Source of the DNA: Actinernus sp. WN-2022
Taxonomy: Eukaryota > Cnidaria > Anthozoa > Actiniaria > Actinernidae
NCBI GenBank assembly: GCA_030867875.1
Contig: JAOWCC010001634.1
Span: 135,924,365 to 135,988,364 of the forward strand
Reading direction: 5' to 3'
DNA: 64,000 nt
The notes beneath the pieces were generated by a model. The model worked only from the letters and a program-made list of their open reading frames with translations. It was not told the DNA's origin and made no database searches. Shown one piece after another: positions 31,413 to 42,777 of this stretch (its first letter is position 1; each line of letters starts with the position of its first letter). The translations under genes and the position numbers were made by a program.

Positions 31413-32040
31413 GAATAACACCAGATGCTCTTTCTTCCCTAATATGCAGCACCCCTTTCCTTGGAGAGGTAACCAGGCTTTTCGTTTTATACGCGAACAA
31501 GTAGAAGCCAAGGGACAAGGCTAGCGGCGGAAAAGGTTTCCTACCGCTTGTGATAATTTGCGCTTGCCGCCAAAAACCTGCGACAAACTGACAGTGGTAA
31601 CCTATATTATACAGTACTTAAAACTCGCAGATTATTGATAAAAGTTGTTACGAAAGACTGTCCAATAACTGATTAACACTGTTAATATTTCTCAGTTTCT
31701 CTATTTTATCAGTTTTTATACCGAAATTTCATCAACTGATGGACACTCATGAATGGCTCCAGGTTTGCCAGCTCCGGGCATACAACTGATGGGCATAGAC
31801 CTCCAGAAATTACTAACATTGCATGGTTGCAAGCCCACAGCCCTAGTTGGCCCGCGAACAACCGGTGATTTTACCGTATCCCAGTTTCCTAGCAGCCGCA
31901 GGCATGATAAAAGACTTTTTTTACGTAATGTAAAATTCTAGCATTAATATACTATAAATCAAGAATGAAAAGTCCGAAGACTACAGCAAAGCTGATATAC
32001 AGCGTAAAATTCTAATACAAAGCAGTACGGTTAGCTATAG

Positions 32041-32420
32041 ACCCATTCGAAAAATGGCTGCCGCTAATTTGCATAATGTTGATATTCAATATTGTCTAAA
32101 GAATAAACTAGCCTATGTGAAAGAGCGATTTCACGTTAGCAACATGTAGCACTTTTATAACAGAAGAATATATCCTGACAAAGCAATCAGCGTTTGAAAC
32201 TCTCAAGAAACATGAAAACGAGGCTAGTCAGTCCTGACGTCCTGAATCTCATACAAAACTCTCTTATTTTAAACCTCTGTAACTTCGTAACACTTGGTTC
32301 TATGCTATTTAAATTTTACAAACTTACTCATTTCTGCATCCTCTCTGAAGTGGCAGTGCTTATTTTAGTGCCAACATTTTCTAACAACCCAAGTTTGGTG
32401 ACACCATTTTTCGAATGGGT
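32041..32420 (+). mobile_element. 380-bp MITE, copy 1 (ACCCATTCGAAAAATGG ends)
   Basis: Ends ACCCATTCGAAAAATGG and CCATTTTTCGAATGGGT, flanked on both sides by CTATAG. A second 380-bp copy in the same orientation lies at 38021-38400, over 90 percent identical by eye. Confidence 0.8.
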
Positions 32421-32832
32421 CTATAGGCCTGACGCCGGTGAAAAGCGCTCGGACTAGATTGCAGCCATAGACAGTTGTTTCGTTCTTATTAGAACTCGTC
32501 AGTTTATATGAGTGACATAGCTACATGTAACAGTACAGGCTTCGGTGACACTTCCCTACCGACCCGAACTGCGCTAAGAAGCCTTGAACTTTGCGAGCTG
32601 ACAGAAAAGCTTATGAATCAAGGACGCCCGGGGTCGACAACGGTGACAAACTTTGATAACTGCCAGAACTTGCCGACACCCTGTACTGATTCAATACGGG
32701 GGGATACTCTATATTCAGTGGTGGACGGATGATCGTCGTATTTTTTTTAGGTAGGCGCGATATCTGCACAATATCGAATATCCGATATTATAGTATTGAT
32801 AGTATCAGATATTAGATATTGATATTATAGGT

Positions 32833-32863
32833 AAATTCATTGCCTGACGAGGGAATTCCATGT

Positions 32864-32926
<63 letters not shown>

Positions 32927-32971
32927 TCAAGTGAAATTTAACGTGGAATTCCCGAGTCGGGCAATGAATTT
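32833..32971. repeat. Hairpin, about 139 bp
   Basis: AAATTCATTGCCTGACGAGG pairs with the right arm ending GGGCAATGAATTT. The central CGATATCGCAC...GTGCGATATCG also pairs. Confidence 0.8.
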
Positions 32972-33474
32972 TCTTTGAATCCCATTGCATCTAGTGATTT
33001 ACGAAAATAAATAAAGAATAGTTGCTGAAATTCCCGCCACGCGCCAGGAACCCATTGCGCGGTAAACTAACGAGCGAATAGGAATCAAGCTAAAATTAGA
33101 CTGAGCCTCACACGATGTTCAACTAAAAGTGTAGTTGTTGGCTCGTTGCTCATAAAATTTGGTTTTCCGACATCAAAACTGGATTTTTATGCTTGAAAAC
33201 ACCTGTATTTTATTTAAGTACACTTAATTTCGATCTAATCTTTACCAAGAAAGCGAAAGTGCATTAACTGGAGTCAAAATTGTGAAAGATTTAGAAAACC
33301 GGCGGCCTGTCGAAACCAGTTGTCGATAAGTGAAAATCTAAACTGAACCTGACAAACCGAAGAGCTGCTGCACAAGTATACGCATAAACTTGTAAGTATT
33401 AAGCCAGTGTTACTTACTTTATAAGCAAATTCAGTACCAAATGTTAATGCTCAATTTCTGTCTCACATCCAACG

Positions 33475-34744
33475 TAGCCTGTACACAGACGGTCTGTACT
33501 ACGGATGAGTTAATCGTGTTCCGACATAATTTTGCATAAATTACATATCGATTTCCATTGGCCGAGAAACACTAGGCGGTACACATTGTAGATTTCAGAT
33601 TGTTCATTTCCTATTGTTAACGACGGCAATGCAAGGACGCGCTGGGAAGCGAGGGAAATAAAATAAATTCCCTTCTTCGATAGCCTATACACAGACCTTC
33701 GTAATCCATTCAAAGGATGGGATTTCCAGATCTTTCTATCCTCGAGGAAGTGGAAGATTGGATGGATTCGTGAGTTTGAGAACCACGTGAACTCGAGGTT
33801 TGAGAAGTCGCGCTCGTAGCAACTCGCCTGACCGCCGAGGCTATTGATATTGCTTCTGGTTGATCGTCTCCCACAGCCATTCGCTTTGCAAAAAGAGCTC
33901 TTGAACATGGACTTTCTTTTCGTTTTGAATAACTAGACGATATCTGAAGAAGAATTTCGTTTGTTCCCTGCAAATTCTTTCAAACTTCCTAGCTAGGCAC
34001 TTTCTACATATAGCGATACTTACTGTTTGTAAACACTGACGTCATTTATATATTTGCATATATAATGTGGTTGGCAAAAAAACCCATGTGTTTGTATGAT
34101 TTGTATGGGAACTAGCGATTTAGGCCTCAGAAAATACATCTAAAGTCTCAATTCTGATTCCAAATCTTAATTCCTTTATAAGACTTATAAGTTAAGAGCA
34201 TATAAGCTTCGATGAAAGGGCTTGCTTGCATTTTGGAAGAACAAGAAAGTAATTTGGCGATGAATAAGCACCGACCTGTGATATTTTATAAGCATCTGAC
34301 TGGGTTCACGCTTCGCTTCTGCCAACCACAGAAAGCAACAAATGTGGCGTGACTGGCCTGTGTGACGTCACAGTAAGTATCGCTATATGTTGAGGCCGAC
34401 TTTTCACTTGAAATTCGAGAGAAATAATTTATTCCCAGACTTGAAATGCAGCAGTTCCATGAACGATATTCTTATAATTTTTTTCTCGATATTAACCGAG
34501 CACTGGACACAAAATGACATAGCAATTCGTCTTAATACCATTCCAAACCAGAGTGAATCGAGCTCGGATTTTCCCACGGAGCCAGAACTAAGGTCAACAT
34601 AACCTCTAAGCCAATCAGCACCCACAGACTGGTTACAGCATTCCTGTAACTATCCACGTGACCTAGAACACGATTAACTCATCCGTAGTACAGACCCTCC
34701 TTTTCCTTCCTTTGAAGGGATTACGGAGGTCTGTGTACAGGCTA
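33475..34744. mobile_element. Terminal-inverted-repeat element with 8-bp TSD
   Basis: Ends TAGCCTGTACACAGAC and GTCTGTGTACAGGCTA, flanked by ATCCAACG at 33467-33474 and 34745-34752. The subterminal CGGATGAGTTAATCGTGTTC is mirrored near the right end. The TAGCCTG start is shared with the MITE at 24103. Contains the nested palindrome at 34007-34390. No transposase. Confidence 0.8.
34007..34390. repeat. Nested palindromic MITE
   Basis: ACATATAGCGATACTTACTG at the left mirrors CAGTAAGTATCGCTATATGT at the right, with GACGTCA words in both arms. Confidence 0.7.
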
Positions 34745-34759
34745 ATCCAACGTAGAGAG

Positions 34760-34885
34760 CTCATTGTCGAGTCAACGCGTCATCGTGTCAACGAGTAGAC
34801 CGGTTGATTGTAGAACGAAGGTAGTAATATATTGAGTACACTTTATTTATGTCAACGCGTCAACAAGTAGACTACGGTTGATAAT
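34760..34885. repeat. ~81-bp minisatellite, left remnant
   Basis: The motif GTCAACGCGTCA...AGTAGAC...GGTTGAT appears twice about 81 bp apart. The link contains TAGTAATATATTGAGTACAC. The same unit continues at 46020-46110, beyond an 11-kb block of insertions. Confidence 0.6.
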
Positions 34886-34891
34886 TATAAG

Positions 34892-34984
34892 TTATACCAT
34901 GGCATGAGGAGTATTAGTGATTTAAATTGCCCGCGGCTCTCGGGGCAATTTAAATCACTAATACCCCGAAATGCCATGGTATAA
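34892..34984. repeat. Near-perfect 93-bp hairpin
   Basis: TTATACCATGGCAT and ATTAGTGATTTAAATTGCCC pair with their inverses around a CGCGGCTCTCG loop. The terminal word CCATGGTATAA recurs at 35578-35588, so this may be one end of a larger element spanning to there. Confidence 0.8.
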
Positions 34985-35443
34985 GTTTGTTAGTACCATG
35001 ATCGCCGAGGAACGGAACAAATCTCTGAGAAGTTTAGTTTTCTCTGCCGAAACTAAAGACGTCGCAGTCGAGTTGCTTTCGAAAACGTTTTGTTTAATGC
35101 TTGACTGAGCGCCACTGATGAAACGATCCTGGCTTCCCCTGGGGAAAAGCGTGTTGTTTTTGAGAAGAATAACACTAAAATACAATATAATTATGCGGTA
35201 CTGACTAAATATTCAAAGAGCATGAATGGATTTTAATTACGTCACGTTTATGGTTATAAGTATCCCACATGGAAGAAGCGGGTTTGAGAAATTAAGAGAA
35301 GAATATGCAGATTGAAATAGGTCATCCCACATGCATTACATTGAAGGTTATGATAAAGACAGGTCAGCTGGGATTCAGTATTTTTAATCCGGGAGCGTAG
35401 GACTAGTCGTGCCATTCTCTTCTACTTTTCCCTCATTACGCAT

Positions 35444-35521
35444 GCAGGGGAAATTTAGAAATATGCATTGTCTCGTCGAAATTTCCCGGCCAAACAATGC
35501 ATATTTCTAAATATCCCTGCC
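35444..35521. repeat. 78-bp hairpin
   Basis: GCAGGGGAAATTTAGAAATA pairs with TATTTCTAAATATCCCTGC; the ATGCATTGT word also pairs. Confidence 0.8.
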
Positions 35522-35629
35522 ATCGGGGAAAATTAGTGGTTTAAATGTGCCTCGGAGAACAAAACAATCCGAGGCTACCATGGTATAATAATAACTTTTA
35601 GGAGCATTATACAGCGCTCAGTGCTCTAA

Positions 35630-37260
35630 CAATATCAATGATGGTAATTAACTAAAAAATAATAAAAACTATCTACTTACACGTGTTATAGTAATATCGA
35701 GCAAGCTATTTAAAAAGAAAAGTCTTTAACTTAGATTTAAATACATTAACAGTGTCGGCACTCCTGATGTTAGCTATAGACGGAAGAGAGTTCCAAAGTC
35801 TTGGATCGCAGATCGAGAACGCTCTATCACCATAAGACTCAGTATTTGTCTTTGGTATGGACAACAAGTTATACAAAAGTAGATGATCTTAAAGTAAGGG
35901 CTGGCTTATATCTCTGTAGCAGGTCAGAAATATAATCCGGGGCCAGACTATATATGGAGAGCGATTATACGTGATTAATAGAACCTTATAACTAATTCTA
36001 GATCTAACTGGAAGCCAGTGGAGTTGACGGAGTACACGGGTGATATGTTCTGATTTCTTTGTTTTAGCGACTAGCCGAGCGGCAGTGTTCTGTAAGCGCT
36101 GTAGCTTAGCTACTTCAGAGTCAGTTAGCCCAAACAGAATACTGTTGCAACAGTCCAGACGGGAAGTAATAAAAGCGTACACCAACTTCTCACAGTCTCC
36201 TTGACACAGATACTTGCAACTGATTCTTCCAATGTTACGGATAGCAAAAGAAGCTGACTTGCAAATGTTGTTTATGTGAGTATAGTCAGTATAAAGTGAC
36301 TATCCAAAGCAATGCCAAGATCACGGGCGACAGGAACCGGAGCAATGATAGTACCATCAATGGATATACCTGGCATCGGCTCACACTGTATATGAACCGA
36401 GATGAGAGATGGACGATCTCAGTCTTACGTGGATTACACGCGAGTTTGTTGGCGGTGCACCGGATTAAGATATCTTTAACACATAGCTACAATTTGGCTA
36501 ATGTAGCAGATCGATCATATGTAGAGTTAACAGTTACATCAGGAGTTGGGTGTCATCTGCATACATCATGCAATCGAGGTTATGCGCCTTGATCAAATCC
36601 TCCAACGGTGCGAAATATAGGGAGAACAAAAGCGGTCCCAGTACAGAACACTCTAGTACGCCATACTGTATTGCCTTGCTGGTGGAGACGGTATTTCCGA
36701 CAGCGACTGATTGTACTCTGTTAGTGAGGTATGACCGGAACCATGCTAGCACTGTGCTTCTGATCCCATAACGATGCCGAAGTCTCTCCAGAAGGATAGC
36801 ATGGTCAATCGTGTCGAATGCGGAGTATAAGTCAAGCAAAACTAAGACCACCTCACGCCGAGAATCGATGGCGCGGAGAATGACGTTCATCACGCATAGC
36901 ATTGCTGTCTCCGTACTTGGAAATAGTCTATATGCTGACTGGAATTTAGCAAGCAGACCATTCCCCAAGAGGTAGCTCATCGTCTGTGTAAAGGCAACCC
37001 GTTCCAGTAACTTAGACAGAAAGGTTATATTTGTGATCGTACGGTAACTTGGAAATTCCTCCTGGTCAAGGTTGAACTTTTTCAGGGATGGGTGTATGAT
37101 GTCAGTTTTTAGAGACGAAGCTAAGGGAACACGCCCTCGGACAACGATGCATTGATGATTTTAGTAACTTGAGGAACGAGAAAATCAAGATCTTGCTTCA
37201 TAAAGTGTGCAGGAACGGTGTCAAGCAAGCATGACTTTGCAGGAGACTTCAAGCATCTTG
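35630..37260 (-). pseudogene. Broken, 5'-truncated non-LTR retrotransposon (LINE) reverse transcriptase
   Basis: Minus-strand RT fragments are recognisable. Around 37180-36990 is TDIIHPSLKKFNLDQEEF. At 36980-36534 come FQSAYR, DLYSAFDTIDH, an altered VLECSVLGPLLFSLY (normally PQGSVLGP) and the catalytic MYADDTQL. At 36185-35889 lies the C-terminal HWLPVRSRISYKVLLITY block. Frame changes and missing sequence separate the pieces. CR1/L2-like by motif style. The upstream endonuclease is absent. Confidence 0.8.
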
Positions 37261-38020
37261 ATTGTAGAACGCCGGGCACAAATGATCGTAAAAACGGCGG
37301 GTTTTATATATATTTAAAAGTTTTCGACATAGAATAATGAATTTTGGAAGGTGTATAAAGGAGTGCAAACAAAACATAGTCTGATAAGTTAAGCTAATAT
37401 AGCCATCATTATGACGTCACAATGACGTCATATATCCTTTTCTAATAGATTTCTTATAAATTTTTATTACTTCTAAAAACGTTTTATTATATCTTTTTAA
37501 AATCTCTTGTTCATGAGAATGAAATAATCGAAAACCCGTTATCGATCGGTTGAAGTAAACGAAAGTTATTAAAGTTTGGATTTTGGTAATTTTCCCGCCA
37601 AAAATTGGAGGGAAATTTATAGCATAAAACCATTTATGAAAATGTCGCTTGTTTTAACTTTTACAGTTCGAAATACTGGTGCATCATATTTTGCACAATA
37701 ATAGAGCTCTTTAGTAGTAACAACGTGTTCTTTTTAGAATTTTGATTTTGTTAGTATAACAGCTTAGAAGTGAAACTAAAAATAGCAAAGCCGACACAAC
37801 GTAAATTTTAGAGGTTTATAACGATATTTCGGCTGGCCAAACCAGCCTTCTTCAGGTAATATGAAGAAATGTTATTACATTGGCGAACGTGACTAACTAG
37901 AAATATGGGTTACGAAATATAGGAAATAGATGACAAATGATTGACACTATAAATATAGAAATAACAAGATAATGAGGTTATATATATACCAGCTACTATG
38001 ACTCGTCACGGATGTTGAAG

Positions 38021-38400
38021 ACCCATTCGAAAAATGGCTGCCGCTAATTTGCATAATTTTGATATTCAATATTTTCTGAAGAATAAACTAGCCTATGTGA
38101 AAGAGCGATTTCGTGTTAGCAACATGTAGCACTTTGATAATGGAAGAATATATCCTTACAAAGCAATCAGCGTTTGAAACTCTCAAGAAACACGAAAACG
38201 AGGCTAGTCAGTCCTGACGTCCTGAATCTCATACAAAACTCTCTTATTTGGAACCTCGGTAACTTCGCAACACTTGGTGCTATGCTCCTTAAATTTTACA
38301 AATGTACTCATTTTTGCATGCTCTCTGAAGTGGCAGTGCTTATTTTAGTGCCAGCATTTCCTAACAACCAAAGCTTGGTGACACCATTTTTCGAATGGGT
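38021..38400 (+). mobile_element. 380-bp MITE, copy 2, inside the Penelope-like element
   Basis: Same ends and exact length as 32041-32420, in the same orientation. The right flank reads CTATAAG but the left reads GTTGAAG, so the CTATAG seen around copy 1 is only partly matched. Confidence 0.8.
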
Positions 38401-38494
38401 CTATAAGGTACGAGTGTTCTAGCTTGTGTAATGAGAGTAGCTTCTCTGGCCTTACGAATTGAGTCTCTATTAGAGAATTTTTTTTCGATGGGGA

Positions 38495-39977
38495 TTAGTT
38501 GCATGTCATTAGCAGTGTGATTAGGTGTCGAGAGAAAATGTTCAGCAGCTGTAGTAGGTTTAGATTGTCTACGGTCCGTCGATGTTCGTTAAATCTGTCT
38601 TTCAGACGTCGTTTTGTCTCACCTATGTATTGTAAATTGCAGTGGTTGCATTGAATCATGTAGATTAGATTTTTTGTGTTACACGTCAAATTAGTTCTGA
38701 TAGAGCGTATTTCACCGGTAGAGAAGAAAGTATAAGTGGTTTGTCCGTCACAGATGTAGGGGCAAGTAGAACAGTTCTTTCCACAGCGGAAAGAGCCAGG
38801 TGGGAGCTGAGGATCAGTCGAGTTAGAAGGGAGTTTAGCTTTAACTAGTAAATCACGGAGGTTGGAGGTGCGTCTGAAGGCTACAAGTGGCAAGTGTTGA
38901 AAGACTTTCTTGCAGCGGACAGAGGAGTGTAGCAGGCTGTAGTTCTTCTTAATTATTTCAGAAATATGAGGGAGTGATGGGTTATAAGTAATAACAAAAG
39001 GTATACGGTTAGAATTGTGTGTGTCTTTGGTTTGTAGAGCAAAAGCGTGAGGGATGTCGGCAGCGCGTTGTATTTGTCTAGCAAGAAAGGAACGGTTATA
39101 GCCGCGTTTAATGAGGTATGTGATAAGCTCAGCAGTGCGGTGCTTAAAAACTTCGTCAGTAGAACAGATACGTCGTAAACGGAGGGCTAAGCTAAAAGGG
39201 ATGGCTTTTTTGGTATGTTGTGGATGGCAAGATGAATAAAGTAGATGCTGGTGCTTATCTGTGGGTTTAGAATAGAGATCAATCTCGATATTACCATTGT
39301 TTAAAGAAACATTAACATCAAGGAAAGGTACGTTAGTATATATAGAAGAGTGTGAGCTGGTGAATTTGATGGTAGGGTGAATGTCATTAAGATAATCGAT
39401 GAATATTTTTAGGTTGTCTGGACCTTCGGTCCAGATCATAAAAATATCATCGATATATCGAAGCCAAGTATGTGGTTGAGATGGAGCGTTTACCAGGGCG
39501 TTGGCTTCGAAAAAAACAAGAAACAGATTGGCAAAAGTAGGGGCCATTCTAGTGCCCATGGCTGTGCCGTGAATCTGAAGGTAGTGGTTATCGTTAAAAG
39601 AAAAGTTATTCATGGTTAGAATCATGCGAATAAGGTCACAGAGTGTGCCAGTAGGAATGGTTATATGGGGGCGAGTACGTAAAAAGTGATCACATGCATT
39701 GATCACATGCATTAATCCCTTCATTATGTGGAATGTTAGTGTAGAGTGATGAGACATCAAGGGTAACTAGTAGTGTGTTAGCGGGTAAATTATCGATGGC
39801 AAGGCCGAGTTTGTTGAGAAAGTCATTAGTGTCTTTGACAAAAGAGGGTAGTTTAGCAACTAAAGGTTTAAGGTGGTAGTCAACAAAATGGGATATACGT
39901 TCAGTAGGGTGGCTGTTAGATGATACAATGGGGCGTCCTGGATTGCCTGGTTTGTGTATTTTAGGTAAAATGTAAAA
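38495..39977 (-). pseudogene. Penelope-like RT core plus GIY-YIG endonuclease
   Basis: From 39977 the frame reads [20 protein letters not shown] and then [17 protein letters not shown]. It is broken near 39700 by a 13-bp tandem duplication. It continues as a 421-residue frame with GTAMGTRMAPTFANLF, the catalytic RYIDDIF, a cysteine cluster CGKNCSTCPYIC and a C-terminal GIY-YIG module (LIYMIQCNHCNLQYIGETKR then RLKDRFNEH). Domain order matches endonuclease-bearing Penelope elements. Without the duplication the two parts would share a frame. Confidence 0.88.
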
Positions 39978-41215
39978 GCGTCAAATTCAAATTCAAATTC
40001 AATTTTATTTTACACTTATCGATAGAGCAAGTTACAATGCGAGAATAGAAGATAATAAATCAGGAAAAATAAGAAAATAATATGAAAAAATAGTTACATA
40101 TATAAGTGTGCAGAGGCCAAAGTAGCAGAGCTTTCGAGTTGGCCTCTGCCATAAAAGGACAATGCTTTTACAAATTATGTGAAATTAAGTTTAAAATCAA
40201 ATAAAAAATCAAATCAAGGCAAGTACATACTACTAAGGTATTTTAAGCTATAAGCTTAGAACATTACAATTTAATATATATATATATATTATATAATACA
40301 TGTATATAAAGGAATTCTATGCTTGCTTCAACAACAAATGGTTTTTGTATTCTTTCTTGAAGCTCCAGATTCCTAATTGTTTTATATTAAGTGGTATTTC
40401 TTCCCATACTAGAGTAACAAAATATCGAAATGAGAATAATCCATAATTAGTTCTTATTTGTGGTTTATATAAATTATCACCTGAGGAGTATCTAGTATTA
40501 TAACTGTGTATTTGAGAAGCTGGGACAAGAGAATTTTGTAAAATCAATGGAATATTCTGTTTATCATAGAGGATTTTATGAGCTAGAACTGCAGTTTTTG
40601 ACTTAAGTATGTTGTTAAGTTTCAATATCCCCAGTAAATTATAATAAGGTGTAGAGCTTTCCCGGTTTGGAACATAAAAAATACTTCTAATACATTTATT
40701 CTGTTTAGTTGACAGTTTGGTCAGTCGAGAGGTATAAGTATTACCCCAGCTAACTAGACCATAATTTATATAAGGGTAGATCAGGGTATAGTACAATTGT
40801 TTTAACATGTGTAAATCAAGGTAATGACGTAGTTTATTGATTATGCCAATGTTTTTTGCTATTTTGCTACTGACATGTTTTATTTGGGGTTCCCAGTTTA
40901 GTTTCTCATCAATAAAGATTCCAAGATATTTTATATAAGATTTGCGCTCCAAGTCTTTAATGCTGATATTAACTTTTTTAGCAGGAGAAGTTATAATCAT
41001 ATAATTTGTTTTCTTAAAATTTATCGACAATTTATTTATAGTACAATATTTAAAGACATTTTTCATTTCTTCATTCATAATGGTTTCAAGTTGTTTAGGG
41101 TCTTTATCAGAATAAAATATATTTGTATCATCAGCAAATATTCGAAATGACAGTTTGCTTGAGGAGTTTGGTAAATCATTTATATAAAGTAGGAACAATA
41201 GGGGGCCAAGTGTAG
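39978..41215 (-). mobile_element. 5'-truncated LINE inserted in the Penelope-like element
   Basis: The minus-strand frame begins inside the RT (STLGPLLFLLYINDLPN), with catalytic FADDTNIFYS, then YIKYLGIFIDEKLNW, and runs to KEYKNHLLLKQA (41198-40317). Its 3' end is a TTGAATTTGAATTTGA microsatellite at 39978-40000, common in CR1/L2-group elements. Fingers and endonuclease are missing because of truncation. No stop interrupts the remaining 293 residues, so the insertion may be fairly recent. Confidence 0.88.
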
Positions 41216-41466
41216 ACCTGGGGTAACGTCAGTTTGTATAAGGTATTGTTTGGTTTTGTCGTTGATTAAATTGTCACTGTGCATTCTGTTAACATATACA
41301 GTGATACGTTGTTGTATGTTAGCCGTTATGTCTTCGTTTAATTGTCGGTAAAATTTGGTGTCATTAAGTTGTCTGTAACATTCGTTGATGTACCAAGTTT
41401 TGTCCATAACTACTGTACCGGAACCTTTGTCCGCGGGTTTGATAATTATGTCGTGGCGTTGCTTAA
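41216..41466 (-). pseudogene. Penelope-like element, middle coding piece
   Basis: The frame reads KQRHDIIIKPADKGSGTVVM and continues through YINECYRQLNDTKFYRQL to YLIQTDVTP, where the LINE interrupts. The IIKPADKG block is a Penelope RT hallmark. Confidence 0.85.
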
Positions 41467-42202
41467 GGTTACCGTATACCTTCGCGGGTGTCTCTCGCAA
41501 ATAAAATCGCACGCGCATCATTTTAAAGGAAAGTATAGAAACCTATATATCACTGGAAAGGTTATATAATGTAGAATGCGCTGAAATGTTTTTTTTTGCA
41601 CAAATATTACATTTTCAGTAAATGCTAAGGCAACAAACGCAAAAAAGACGAGTCTCACAGAAGTGAATTTATGTCCCTCCGCGTTCGCGCCTACGGACGA
41701 TTCCGCTGCATAATGTCAATCAGCACATGATGGCCTGTCAAAGTGTGTGAGCGTTTTTTAATATTTTACTTTGTTCAAATGCAATTCATCTTCAAAGTTT
41801 CAATCGAAATAGTTTCTGTGTTTCATCACGGCAAGTACTCTTATAAGAAAAATAATTAAAATATCGCTAAACGCTCACACACTTTGGTTCAAACGTAGCT
41901 CCCCTAACACTAGGCCAAGTTTCATCAAGATCTGACAAGTCTTCATACCCTATAAATTCACCCAAACACAGTGAATACGCATAAAAATCTATCGGCGTTT
42001 TTGGCTTCTGAAAGTTAGGAAACACATCACACCTCATCAAAGCAAACGTCAACACTTAAACCAACCAGCCAATTATATGTAAGGATCTCCGGAGCTTATG
42101 AATCAAGTCCAGAAATTCGCGGGAAATTAGTACGTGGCTCAAATTGCATAAGAAACATACATACTAGTGTCGTGTCACAAATATTCAAAAGAGCGTTGTG
42201 TT

Positions 42203-42769
42203 ATGGCCAAAACTAGAGATAATGCGCAAAAGGGGAAAAAGAAAGGTAAATCAACGGGTTGTACCAAGAAGGGAGAGGGCCAGATATCGAAAACTAAATC
42301 GCGTCGAAAGGCAACGCCGCAAACAAGAGCGAAGGGAAAAGCGAGTGGCAGGCAACCTCGTGCTCCGAACGTTGATGTTGATCCTAAACCTGCTGTGTTA
42401 GCTGCGATGATTCCTTCAGTTCCCCAAAATCGACCGGCTGAACTTCGCTCAAGTTCACGATTTAGAACTCCTGGATTGACCACGGCCCAGTTTGGAAACT
42501 GCGAGTCACCCAAGACATTAGAATCGGAGTCGGATGCGGACTCGCTGCTACTCTCTGAATCTTCCGTCTCTTTTCTTGTACCTGGCAAAAGTTTAAGCCT
42601 ACTAGCTGAGCAGCTTTCCGTCGGAGTTGTAGCAGTACTAATAGAACTCGAAGTGGGAGTCGTCGAACATGAAGGCTGTTCGAACCACGAGCCTTTGTCG
42701 CTTTCCGCGAGCATCACTTTCTTCTCCGTATTGAAACTCCTTTGCTCCTTCTCGAGCTCATTCTCTTGA
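42203..42769 (+). CDS. Lysine/arginine-rich ORF of TTAA element D, unknown function
   Basis: ATG at 42203 in the context TTATGGCCAAAAC, like the TTATGGGCAAAACC of the other copies; an upstream in-frame ATG at 42167 is less likely. About 188 residues: MAKTRDNAQKGKKKGKS and a strongly basic first 65 residues, then a proline- and serine-rich part with little order predicted. The start is homologous in position and composition to the 90-residue protein of copy B, but the rest is not obviously related. The end may run into LINE-adjacent sequence. The minus-strand ORF over the same stretch is probably its shadow. Confidence 0.4.
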   Translation: MAKTRDNAQKGKKKGKSTGCTKKGEGQISKTKSRRKATPQTRAKGKASGRQPRAPNVDVDPKPAVLAAMIPSVPQNRPAELRSSSRFRTPGLTTAQFGNCESPKTLESESDADSLLLSESSVSFLVPGKSLSLLAEQLSVGVVAVLIELEVGVVEHEGCSNHEPLSLSASITFFSVLKLLCSFSSSFS

Positions 42770-42777
42770 ATCTTCTA

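Noticed and set aside
42175..42717. 180-residue minus-strand ORF in TTAA element D
   Set aside because: It lies opposite the lysine-rich frame; the start context shared with copies A and B favours the plus strand. It cannot be fully excluded.
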